64,000 nucleotides of DNA from Streptosporangium canum (lineage in GTDB: Bacteria; Actinomycetota; Actinomycetes; Streptosporangiales; Streptosporangiaceae): NCBI RefSeq assembly GCF_900113865.1, contig NZ_FOQY01000009.1, positions 1 through 64,000 of the forward strand. Reading direction: 5' to 3'. Made by a program: the position numbers and the translations under genes. Below, in pieces: positions 57,194 to 64,000 of this stretch (its first letter is position 1; every line of letters begins with the position of its first letter). Below the pieces are notes generated by a model. That model worked only from the letters and a program-made list of their open reading frames with translations, was not told where the DNA came from and ran no database searches.

Positions 57194-57730
57194 TCACGTG
57201 TAGGTGAGCGCCGGGTAGAGGAACAGCATCCAGGAGCCGATCCCGATCTTCAGAAGCGCGTCGAGGCCGCCGACCAGCCGGAGCGGCAGCTTCGGCGCCA
57301 CCTTCAACCCGATCCAGGCGTTCAGCGACGTCACCACGCCGAGGACCGCGATCAGCGGCCCGTGCGCCATTCCCATGATGATGAAGTGCAGGCCGACCAC
57401 GAAGAGGATGCTCAAGATCATGATCCGGTCGTCCCGGTCCTTGAACGTGGTGATCACGTAGTAGAGGAGGCCGGCCTCGACGACGAAGGAGAGGACCAGG
57501 GCGGCGATCTGCACCAGGGAGGGCGTGCCCAGGGACGGCTTCAACAGCGCGCTGAGGCCGCTCGCGGTGAATCCGGCGATGAACCCGCCGATGCCGAACG
57601 GTATCCACCGGCTGGGGAAGATCCATCCGAGCAGGAAACCGAGGCCGACGAAGATGAGGAAGAGCCCGCCGCCGCGGATCAGCGGGTAGGGGTGGGGCAG
57701 GACGGAGTCCAGCGCGAGCAGGGGGAGCAT
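57194..57730 (-). CDS. Hypothetical membrane protein
   Basis: A 178-aa protein with six hydrophobic segments, e.g. GGGLFLIFVGLGFLLGWIF, LVQIAALVLSFVVEAGLLYY and MILSILFVVGLHFIIMGMAHG. The HFIIMGMAHGP motif near residue 114 looks conserved, but I do not know the family with certainty. AAAGGG precedes the ATG. Upstream lies an AT-rich dyad that may be an operator. Single gene with unknown substrate or function. Confidence 0.72.
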   Translation of the reverse strand: MLPLLALDSVLPHPYPLIRGGGLFLIFVGLGFLLGWIFPSRWIPFGIGGFIAGFTASGLSALLKPSLGTPSLVQIAALVLSFVVEAGLLYYVITTFKDRDDRIMILSILFVVGLHFIIMGMAHGPLIAVLGVVTSLNAWIGLKVAPKLPLRLVGGLDALLKIGIGSWMLFLYPALTYT

Positions 57731-57769
57731 GACGCCCTTTCGGTCAACACGTTGGCGCAGACGAGATAT

Positions 57770-57787
57770 GACTTAAAGCCTAAAGTC
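57770..57787. promoter_or_regulatory. AT-rich dyad, possible operator
   Basis: GACTTAAAGCCTAAAGTC, an 18-bp imperfect palindrome (arms GACTT/AAGTC) flanked by two GAGATAT copies, 40 bp upstream of the minus-strand membrane gene. Stands out from GC-rich surroundings. Likely a repressor site; the protein is unknown. Confidence 0.45.
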
Positions 57788-57962
57788 GAGATATATCGCG
57801 CTTTCGCCTGAAGTGCGAGCTGGACCATGCCGATCGTCCCCCTCGGCCCCTCCGGTCCGCTCGGGCCGGTGACAGGCGGCGGTGTCGGTGCCGCCGGGCA
57901 GACTGTGGCCGTGCCGAGCCGCCACAGTGTGAACGCGGCTCTTCGAGCGAGAGGAACCGTCC

Positions 57963-58310
57963 ATGAGCATCCGCCGCGTGGTGCCCGACATCCATTCGGA
58001 GGACCTGGAGGAGAGCCGGGAGTTCTACGGCCTGCTGGGTCTCGTGGAGGTCATGAACCAGGGCTGGGTCATGACCCTGGCGTCGCCGTCCAACCCCACG
58101 GCACAGCTCACCCTCATGGGCGCGGACTCCACGGCGGCCGTCCAGCCTGACCTGAGCATCGAGGTGGACGACGTGGACGCGGTGTACGAGGCCGTGACCG
58201 CCCAGGGCGCGGAGATCGTCCACCCTCTGCAGGACGAGGCCTGGGGGGTGCGCCGCTTCTTCGTCATCGACCCCAACGGCCGGGTGGTCAACGTCGTGGG
58301 CCACAGGTGA
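57963..58310 (+). CDS. VOC-superfamily (glyoxalase-like) protein
   Basis: A 115-aa single vicinal-oxygen-chelate fold: RRVVPDIHSEDLEESREFYGLLG start, VDDVDAVYEAVTAQGAEIVHP middle, and FFVIDPNGRVVNVVGH end, with paired beta-alpha-beta-beta-beta units. Members bind metals and act as isomerases, dioxygenases or resistance proteins such as bleomycin binders; the ligand here is unknown. GAGAGGA precedes the ATG. Stand-alone gene. Confidence 0.88.
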   Translation: MSIRRVVPDIHSEDLEESREFYGLLGLVEVMNQGWVMTLASPSNPTAQLTLMGADSTAAVQPDLSIEVDDVDAVYEAVTAQGAEIVHPLQDEAWGVRRFFVIDPNGRVVNVVGHR

Positions 58311-58449
58311 TCCGGTGTCCTGACAGACCCGTGCCCCGGTCCGGTTCACGCCCGCCGGGCCCGGTGATCGCTGACGCGCGGACGGCGCCGTCCGCGACCG
58401 GCCCCGCGGTAAGTGCGACAATCATGCCAGCGGTGGCTATGGAGGTGCG

Positions 58450-60630
58450 TTGTTCGGGAAGTCGGCGCGTCCGTCCGGGACCGATCTGGCGCCGAGCGTC
58501 GCACGCGGGACCGTCACGGCCGCCCTCGCGGGGTTCGCCTCCGTGTACGTCCTGGCGGTCAACAGCCGTCAGTCGGGGGCGCTCCAGCTCCTGGCGGCGG
58601 CGGCGGTCGCGGCCATGATCTTCGGAATCCAGCTCGTCTACGTGTATCCCGGCCTGAAGCGGCATCTGAGCGTGCGACTGCTCGGCCTCCAGGCGGCCCT
58701 CGCCTACCTGGCGGTGATCCCGCTGGGGACGTCGGTGGGCATGCTCGGCTTCCTCGCGGGTTCGCTGCTGCTGAGCTCGGCGTGGCCGGCGGCGGCGGTC
58801 GTCGTGGTGAGCGCCGTCCTCATCGAGGCCACCCGGTCGCCGGATCCGGCCGCGACGGTCAGCATCGCCATCGGCACCGCCCTGACCGGCCTGGTGATCT
58901 ATGGCCTCGCCCAGCTCGCCGACCGGGTCGAGGACCTGTCCGCCGCCAGGCTCGCGCTCGCCATCGCCGCGGTGGCTGAGGAGCGGCTGCGTGTCGCCAC
59001 CGAGCTGAACGAGAAGATCGGCGTCGGGCTGGACGCCATCAACCGCCTCGCGGTCGAGCCGCCGGGTGAGGTGATCGGCGAGGTGCTGGAGGTCGCCCGG
59101 CGCTCTCTCGCCGACGCGCGTGCCGCGGCGGTCGACTACCGCAGCATGTCGCTGTCCCCCGAGGTGGCTCGGGCGCGGGCGCTGCTGTCGACGGCCGGGA
59201 TCGAGACGGAGGGACGGACCGGCCACACCGAGCCGCTCGGCCCGCCGGGCGCGCTGCTCGGTGCCGTGCTCAGGGAGACGGTCACCGAGATCATCGAACG
59301 GGGGCGGGCGCGGCGGTGCGTCGTCGAGACCGTCGAGGACAACGGTCTCGTACGGCTCCGCGTCGTCAGCGACGCGGCCCTGGACACCGACCGCCTCGAC
59401 GGTCTGGCCGGCCCGCTCCGGGACGCGGGCGGCCACTTCACCGCCGGCTCCGGGCCCGGCGGCCGGTCCGTGATCGAGGCGGCCGTCCCGGCGAGCTCGA
59501 AACGGGCCGCGCCGCTGCCCGACTCGGCCTACAGTCTGTCGGTCACGGTCCTGCTGGTGGTGCTCGCCGGGTTCGCCGCCAAGATCCTGATCTACGTCCC
59601 GGTACAGGCGCTGGCGGGAGCCGTCGCCTGCCTGGCCGTACTGGGCGTCCTGCAGTTGCGCGGTACACGGGACCGGCCCCTGCTCTCCCTGTCCGTCCAG
59701 GCGGTCCTGAGCTTCCTGCCGATCCTCTGGTACGGGCGGGGGTGGCTGAACGTCCCGGGTTTCCTGGCGGGCTCCCTGCTGCTGGCCCTTCCCCCGTCGC
59801 TGTCCTGGCCGCTCGTCGTGCTCGCGATGGCGAGCGTCGCGAGCGCCGGCGTGCTGCTCTCGCTGGGGGTGACCGTGGTCGTCAATCTGACGATCAGCGT
59901 GCTCGTGACCGGGCTGGTGGTGTCCGGTCTGGCCCGGCTCACTCAGTCGATCAAGGAGCTCCAGGCCACCAGGGAGGAACCGGCGCGCGCCGCGATAGCC
60001 CAGGAACGGCTCCGGGTCGCCCGTGACCTGCACGATCTGCTCGGCCACAACCTCGCGGCCATCCTGCTGAAAAGCGAGCTGGTCCGCCGGCTGCTCGACC
60101 GGGATCCCGAGCGGGCGCGGACGGAGCTCGGCGACATCGTCGTGATCTCCGAGCGGGCGCGCGCCGACATGAGGGCCGTCTCCGGAGATCACCTGGAGCT
60201 GTCACTCGAGGAGGAGGCCGCCTCCGCCAGGGCGATGCTCACCACGGCCGGAATCGAGGTCACGGTCAACCTGGACCACGACCCGCTGCCGATGTTCAAC
60301 GATCCCGCGGTCAACACGGTGCTGAGCGCCGTTCTCAGGGAGGCCGTCACCAACGTGCTGCGGCACAGCGGCGCCCGGCGGTGCCGGATCGAGACCGAGT
60401 ACGCCCGGGGACTGCTCCAGCTCACCATCGCCAATGACGGGTTCTCCCGCGACGCCGTACGACCGCAGGCGGGAACCGGACTGGGCAACCTCACCACTCG
60501 CCTGGCCATCGTCGGAGGACGGCTCACCGCGGGCCCGGAGGAGGACGGCTGGTTCCGGCTGCGGGTCGTGCTGGATCCCGCCCGTCTCGTGTCGGGCCAG
60601 ACGCGGGACGGGGTCATGATCCGCCAGTGA
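58450..60630 (+). CDS. Fused double DesK-type histidine kinase with a dead N-terminal half
   Basis: A 726-aa protein from TTG (58450) with GGAGG 4 nt upstream. It is two copies of one module, each a set of membrane helices, a DHp helix and an ATPase-like domain. C-terminal copy: ERLRVARDLHDLLGHN with phospho-acceptor His528, N-box LREAVTNVLRHS (Asn635) and GTGLGNL. N-terminal copy: ERLRVATELNEKIGVG has Asn187 at the His position, LRETVTEIIERG has Glu280 for the N-box Asn, and the G-box is lost. Only the second half can be a kinase. The first may sense or regulate. A NarL-type regulator lies convergent 160 bp away. Confidence 0.85.
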   Translation: MFGKSARPSGTDLAPSVARGTVTAALAGFASVYVLAVNSRQSGALQLLAAAAVAAMIFGIQLVYVYPGLKRHLSVRLLGLQAALAYLAVIPLGTSVGMLGFLAGSLLLSSAWPAAAVVVVSAVLIEATRSPDPAATVSIAIGTALTGLVIYGLAQLADRVEDLSAARLALAIAAVAEERLRVATELNEKIGVGLDAINRLAVEPPGEVIGEVLEVARRSLADARAAAVDYRSMSLSPEVARARALLSTAGIETEGRTGHTEPLGPPGALLGAVLRETVTEIIERGRARRCVVETVEDNGLVRLRVVSDAALDTDRLDGLAGPLRDAGGHFTAGSGPGGRSVIEAAVPASSKRAAPLPDSAYSLSVTVLLVVLAGFAAKILIYVPVQALAGAVACLAVLGVLQLRGTRDRPLLSLSVQAVLSFLPILWYGRGWLNVPGFLAGSLLLALPPSLSWPLVVLAMASVASAGVLLSLGVTVVVNLTISVLVTGLVVSGLARLTQSIKELQATREEPARAAIAQERLRVARDLHDLLGHNLAAILLKSELVRRLLDRDPERARTELGDIVVISERARADMRAVSGDHLELSLEEEAASARAMLTTAGIEVTVNLDHDPLPMFNDPAVNTVLSAVLREAVTNVLRHSGARRCRIETEYARGLLQLTIANDGFSRDAVRPQAGTGLGNLTTRLAIVGGRLTAGPEEDGWFRLRVVLDPARLVSGQTRDGVMIRQ

Positions 60631-60686
60631 TCGTGTCCCCGCTCCGGGGACACCGGCCGGACGCGACCCCGGAAGACGGATCCGGA

Positions 60687-60775
60687 GCGGACCGCCGGAT
60701 CCAGCCCGCCTCACACGCGGACCGCCGGATCAGTCCGCCTCACATACGAACCGCCGGATCAGCCCGCCTCACGTG
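60687..60775. repeat. Three ~30-bp tandem repeats next to the NarL-type gene
   Basis: Three copies of a unit around ACCGCCGGATCAGCCCGCCTCAC with a period of 29-30 bp. The element GATCCAGCCCGC also forms the end of the adjacent minus-strand regulator gene (stop at 60791), so the array appears copied from that 3' end. It fills the gap between convergent genes. Confidence 0.75.
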
Positions 60776-60790
60776 CGATCGGACGGACGG

Positions 60791-61405
60791 TCAGATCCAG
60801 CCCGCGTCGCCGGCGATGCGGACCGCGTCCGTTCTGCTTCTCGCGTTCAGCTTGCTCACGATCGCGGTGAGGTGGTTGCGCACCGTACCGGCCGACAGGA
60901 AGAGCCTGGCCGCGATCTCCGTGGCCTCGGCTCCCCCCGCGGTCAGCCGCAGCACGTCGGTCTCACGCGGGGTGAGCGGGTTGTCGCCCAGGTCCCAGGC
61001 GGTGACGGCGAGGTTGGGGTCGAGCACCCGCCTGCCCGCCGCGACGGCGCGGACCGCCGTGATCAGCTCGTCCACCGGCGCGGTCTTCAGCAGGAAACCG
61101 GTCACGTGCGCTCCCTGGGCGCGGCGCAGGTGACCGGGTCTGCCCTGTCCGGTCAGCACCAGCGTGCGGCACCCCGGGACCCGCCGGTGCAGCTCGGCGG
61201 CCGCGTCGAGGCCGTCGACGCCGCCGGGCATGTCGATGTCGAGCACGGCGACGTCCGGGCTGTGCTTGAGGGCGGCGGGCACGACGTCGTCACCGGAGCC
61301 GACCTCGGCGACGACCGAGAGGTCGGGTTCCAGCTCCAGGAGGGCGACCAGCGCGCCTCGCACCACCTGCTGGTCCTCGGCGATCAAGATCCGAATCACA
61401 CCCAT
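60791..61405 (-). CDS. NarL/LuxR-family response regulator
   Basis: A 204-aa regulator. Receiver: acidic pair at residues 10-11, Asp56 in VAVLDIDMPG, LVLTGQG and Lys in LLKTAP. LuxR-type HTH at the end: LTPRETDVLRLTAGG, EIAARLFLSAGTVRNHLTAIVSKL. ATG at 61405 gives the normal start; the longer frame is not needed. DesK-type kinases pair with this class, so the convergent fused kinase is the probable partner despite the unusual orientation. Divergent from an ABC transporter. Confidence 0.93.
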   Translation of the reverse strand: MGVIRILIAEDQQVVRGALVALLELEPDLSVVAEVGSGDDVVPAALKHSPDVAVLDIDMPGGVDGLDAAAELHRRVPGCRTLVLTGQGRPGHLRRAQGAHVTGFLLKTAPVDELITAVRAVAAGRRVLDPNLAVTAWDLGDNPLTPRETDVLRLTAGGAEATEIAARLFLSAGTVRNHLTAIVSKLNARSRTDAVRIAGDAGWI

Positions 61406-61424
61406 ATGTCTATCAGGGTGGACC

Positions 61425-61439
61425 CATGACCATGTCATG
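61425..61439. promoter_or_regulatory. Perfect palindrome in the regulator/ABC intergenic region
   Basis: CATGAC-CAT-GTCATG, a perfect inverted repeat centred between the divergent regulator (start 61405) and ABC transporter (start 61497). Good candidate for the NarL-type regulator binding site. Confidence 0.55.
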
Positions 61440-61496
61440 CGTGGTTGATGATCGCATCTCTGGCCCGTGTGAGCCCAGGTCAGAAGACTTGTCCCC

Positions 61497-62228
61497 ATGA
61501 ACGATGTGGTGCGTCTGGACGCGGTGAGCAAGGTTTACGGCAGGGGACCGAACACGGTGTTCGCCCTGCGTGAGGTGTCGATCGGCATCCCCCACGGCAG
61601 CTTCACCGCCGTGATGGGCCCTTCGGGGTCGGGCAAGAGCACGTTCCTGCACTGCGCCGCCGGACTGGACCAGCCCTCCTCCGGCTCGGTACGGCTCGGC
61701 GGCACGGAGCTGGCGGGAATGAACGAGACGGAACTGACCGAACTGCGGCGTAAGCGGATCGGTTTCGTCTTCCAGGCGTTCAACCTGGTCTCGTCCCTCA
61801 CCGTGACGGAGAACATCACCCTCCCGCTGAAACTGGCCGGAGTCCGGGTGGACCGGTCCTGGCTTGCGGAGATCATCGACCGGGTCGGACTGGCCGGCCG
61901 TACCGGGCACCGGCCCGGGGAGCTCTCCGGGGGGCAGCAGCAGCGGGTGGCGATCGCGCGGGCCCTGGTGACACGGCCCGAGGTGGTCTTCGGTGACGAG
62001 CCGACCGGCGCGCTGGACACGATGACCGCGCGGGACGTGCTCACCCTGCTCCGCGAAGTGGTCACCACCATGAGACAGACCGTGGTGATGGTCACCCACG
62101 ACCCGGTCGCCGCCTCCTACGCCGACACCGTCCTGTTCCTCGCCGACGGCAACGTCGTCGACGCGATGGCCGCCCCCAGCGCGGAGAAGGTCGCCGACCG
62201 GATGACGCGACTCGGAGCGTGGGTGTGA
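61497..62228 (+). CDS. ABC transporter ATP-binding protein (LolD/MacB type)
   Basis: A 243-aa ATPase. Walker A GPSGSGKST near residue 43, Q-loop FVFQAFNL, signature LSGGQQQRVAIARAL, Walker B VVFGDEPTGALD and switch VTHD. The type pairs with FtsX-like permeases in mechanotransmission or antibiotic-detoxification systems. ATG at 61497 has no clear ribosome site. Its stop overlaps the permease start (TGATG), so they are co-translated. Probably controlled by the adjacent NarL-type regulator. Confidence 0.94.
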   Translation: MNDVVRLDAVSKVYGRGPNTVFALREVSIGIPHGSFTAVMGPSGSGKSTFLHCAAGLDQPSSGSVRLGGTELAGMNETELTELRRKRIGFVFQAFNLVSSLTVTENITLPLKLAGVRVDRSWLAEIIDRVGLAGRTGHRPGELSGGQQQRVAIARALVTRPEVVFGDEPTGALDTMTARDVLTLLREVVTTMRQTVVMVTHDPVAASYADTVLFLADGNVVDAMAAPSAEKVADRMTRLGAWV

Positions 62229-64000
62229 TGATCGGCTTCGCGCTCAACACGCTGCGGCACCGCAAGGCGGCCTTCGCCGGCGCCTTCCTCGCCCTGGTCT
62301 GCGCCGCCGCGCTGGTCTGCGCCTGCGGCATCCTGCTCGAAACCGGTCTGCGCGGCGCGGTCGAACCCGTCCGATACGCCGGGACCCCGGTCCTGGTCGC
62401 CGGAGACCAGAACGTCCGTGAGACGACCCGCGACGGCGACAAGGTCAAGAGCAAGGCCAAGCCGATCTCCGACCGAGCCTGGATCCCGTCGTCCCTGGCC
62501 GACAAACTGAGGACGGTCCCCGGCGTCCGGAAGGTCGTCACCGAGGTGACGTTCCCGGCGACCGTCGAGGGACGTCCGGTGTGGGGCCACGGCTGGGAGT
62601 CCGCGCCGCTCACCCCCTTCACCCTCCGCGAGGGACGGGCGCCCGCCGCCGGCGAGGTGGTGGCCGACGCGGCCGCCGGGCTGTCCGTGGGCTCCCGCGT
62701 GAACGTCCGGACCGCGACCGCCACCCGCGTCTACCGGGTGGCCGGTGTCACCGCCGAGGCGCTCGATCAGCGGACCTCGCTGTTCTTCTCCACCGAGGAG
62801 GCCGCCCGGCTGGCCGGACGGCCGGGCATGGTCAGCGTGATCGGCGTCTTCCCCGAGGTCGACGTCGCTCCCGCGCTCGCCGGCACCCCCGGTGTCGTCT
62901 ACACCGGCGACGAGCGCGGCAGGATCGAGTTCCTGAACGCGGAGAAGGCCCGGACCAAGCTGGTCAGCCTGGGCGGCGCGCTCGGCGGCACCTCGCTGAT
63001 CGTCGCGATCCTCGTCGTGGTCGGCACGTTCTCGCTCTCCATCCAGCAGCGCCAGCGCGAGCTCGCCCTGCTGCGCGCCGTGGCCGCCACCCCCAGGCAG
63101 ATCCGCAGGCTGATCGGCGGCGAGGCACTGCTCGTCGGTCTGCCGGCGGGCCTTCTCGGCGCCGTGCTCGGCGTCGGGCTGGCGTTCTGGCTGCGGTCAC
63201 AGTTCGTGGGGCTTGGCGTGATGCCGGCCAACCTGTCGCTGGTGGTGGGCTTCTTCCCGCCCGCCGCCGCGGTGCTCGCCGTCCTGGGGGCGGCGTGGAC
63301 GGCGGCCCGGGTGTCGGGCCGCCGTACCGCGCGGATCAGGCCGGTGGAGGCGCTGGGCGAGGCCGCGGTACGCCCGCCGGGCATTCCGCCGGGCCGCACG
63401 ATCGCCGGGCTGGCCTGCCTCGGCGGGGGCGTGGCGCTGACCCTGCTGCTGTCGACGCTGGAGATCGAGGCCGCCTCCAGCCCCGTCACGATGCTGACGG
63501 CACTGGTCTGGACGATCGCGGTGGCCCTGCTCGGCCCGATCATCGCCCGCGTCGCCACGGCGGTGCTCGGCCTGCCGCTGCGCGCCTTCCGCGTCAGCGG
63601 CCACCTCGCCGCCGCGAACCTGCGCACCGGCACCCACCGTTTCGCCTCCGTCGTCACCCCGCTCAGCCTGATGATCGCGATGACCTGCACCATCCTGTTC
63701 GTCCAGGACACCATGGGCCACGCGGTCGTCGAACAGTCACGCCAGGGCAACCACGCCGACTACGTGCTCGGCCCGCGCCTGCCCGGCGTCACGGCGGACG
63801 CCGTACGGAAGCTCGACGGCGTCGAAGTGGTCACCGAGGTCCTGCGCACGTCGGTCAGGGTCGGGCTGGAGAGGTACGGCGCGCAGGGCGTGACCACCGC
63901 GGGACTGGAGCGGACCATGGACCTCGGGGTGAGCGCGGGATCGCTCGGCAGGATGGGCGCCGACACCCTCGCGGTCAGCGAGACGGCCGCGAGAAGCCTC
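62228..64000 (+). CDS. FtsX-like ABC transporter permease (partial, runs off the edge)
   Basis: At least 591 codons with no stop before the window end. One membrane helix near the N-terminus (AGAFLALVCAAALVCACGILL), a periplasmic MacB-like core (about 50-230), then an FtsX block: SLIVAILVVVGTFSLSIQQRQRE, ELALLRAVAATPRQIRRLI and VGLPAGLLGAVLGVG. A second set begins near residue 460 (ANLRTGTHRFASVVTPLSLMIAM), giving the two-FtsX-domain form common in actinomycetes. Likely exports a drug or lipid, or transmits force to periplasmic partners. Confidence 0.9.
   Translation, partial: MIGFALNTLRHRKAAFAGAFLALVCAAALVCACGILLETGLRGAVEPVRYAGTPVLVAGDQNVRETTRDGDKVKSKAKPISDRAWIPSSLADKLRTVPGVRKVVTEVTFPATVEGRPVWGHGWESAPLTPFTLREGRAPAAGEVVADAAAGLSVGSRVNVRTATATRVYRVAGVTAEALDQRTSLFFSTEEAARLAGRPGMVSVIGVFPEVDVAPALAGTPGVVYTGDERGRIEFLNAEKARTKLVSLGGALGGTSLIVAILVVVGTFSLSIQQRQRELALLRAVAATPRQIRRLIGGEALLVGLPAGLLGAVLGVGLAFWLRSQFVGLGVMPANLSLVVGFFPPAAAVLAVLGAAWTAARVSGRRTARIRPVEALGEAAVRPPGIPPGRTIAGLACLGGGVALTLLLSTLEIEAASSPVTMLTALVWTIAVALLGPIIARVATAVLGLPLRAFRVSGHLAAANLRTGTHRFASVVTPLSLMIAMTCTILFVQDTMGHAVVEQSRQGNHADYVLGPRLPGVTADAVRKLDGVEVVTEVLRTSVRVGLERYGAQGVTTAGLERTMDLGVSAGSLGRMGADTLAVSETAARSL

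Noticed and set aside
58288..60192. A 634-codon minus-strand frame opposite the fused kinase
   Set aside because: Shadow frame with Arg/Gly/His-rich translation and no motif; the plus frame has clear kinase boxes.

Overview
The window is very GC-rich with extreme third-position GC bias. Many antisense frames stay open for hundreds of codons, as expected in a high-GC actinomycete. Gene content points the same way: XRE/DUF5753 and anti-sigma-type ATPases, bacterial proteasome activator Bpa, CrgA, PASTA kinase PknB, FHA proteins, a class E sortase and a relic of an actinomycete integrative and conjugative element (AICE). A filamentous sporulating actinomycete, possibly of the Streptosporangium/Nonomuraea group, fits best. 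That placement is inference. The order tRNA-Leu, fhaA, fhaB, pstP, rodA, pbpA, pknA, pknB, pabA/trpG, small membrane genes, crgA, ppiA matches the block beside oriC in Mycobacterium and relatives, so the window is probably near the origin.

Layout. 0-6.3 kb is accessory: a regulator, two small signalling genes, an HTH/unknown-domain protein paired with a PP2C-like phosphatase, a membrane protein, then AICE debris (pra with an in-frame stop, an integrase tail) before tRNA-Ser. Five copies of a GTCTAGGGG element sit in this block. 6.4-11.9 kb holds a giant repeat-rich ParA-like ATPase, a quinone oxidoreductase, bpa, a HAD phosphatase and a cold-shock gene. 12.0-13.4 kb is decayed: a flavin monooxygenase tail and a frameshifted membrane gene. 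13.4-22 kb holds serS, pheA, GT-C and GT2 glycosyltransferases, a membrane phosphatase-like protein and a STAS protein. 22-27.7 kb is signalling (OmpR two-component pair, small membrane protein, anti-sigma-type ATPase, PAS/GAF kinase). 27.8-31.1 kb holds ogt and a thiamine-salvage group (TPP riboswitch, CytX-like transporter, TenA, plus a rhodanese). 31-36.7 kb holds DM13, GPP34, LCP and two CNNM/CorC-like genes. 37-49.9 kb is the cell-wall/division Ser/Thr kinase block. 50-57.7 kb holds a second two-component system with a divergent secreted protein, a double GNAT, a gene remnant, and a sigma factor with a membrane beta-propeller. 57.9-64 kb holds a VOC protein, a fused kinase/pseudokinase, a NarL-type regulator and an ABC transporter that runs off the right edge.

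How it works together. The kinase block is one tightly overlapping transcription unit that senses muropeptide-like ligands through PASTA repeats, signals through PknA/PknB and PstP with FHA readers, and contains RodA and PbpA for wall synthesis. The thiamine genes appear to salvage pyrimidine precursors under TPP control. The right end looks like a stress-response transporter module with its own regulator and operator. The most unusual items are the GTCTAGGGG-linked accessory block with the HTH/PP2C pair, the kinase carrying a built-in dead kinase half, DnaA boxes around crgA/rhomboid, and tandem repeats copied from the 3' ends of genes.
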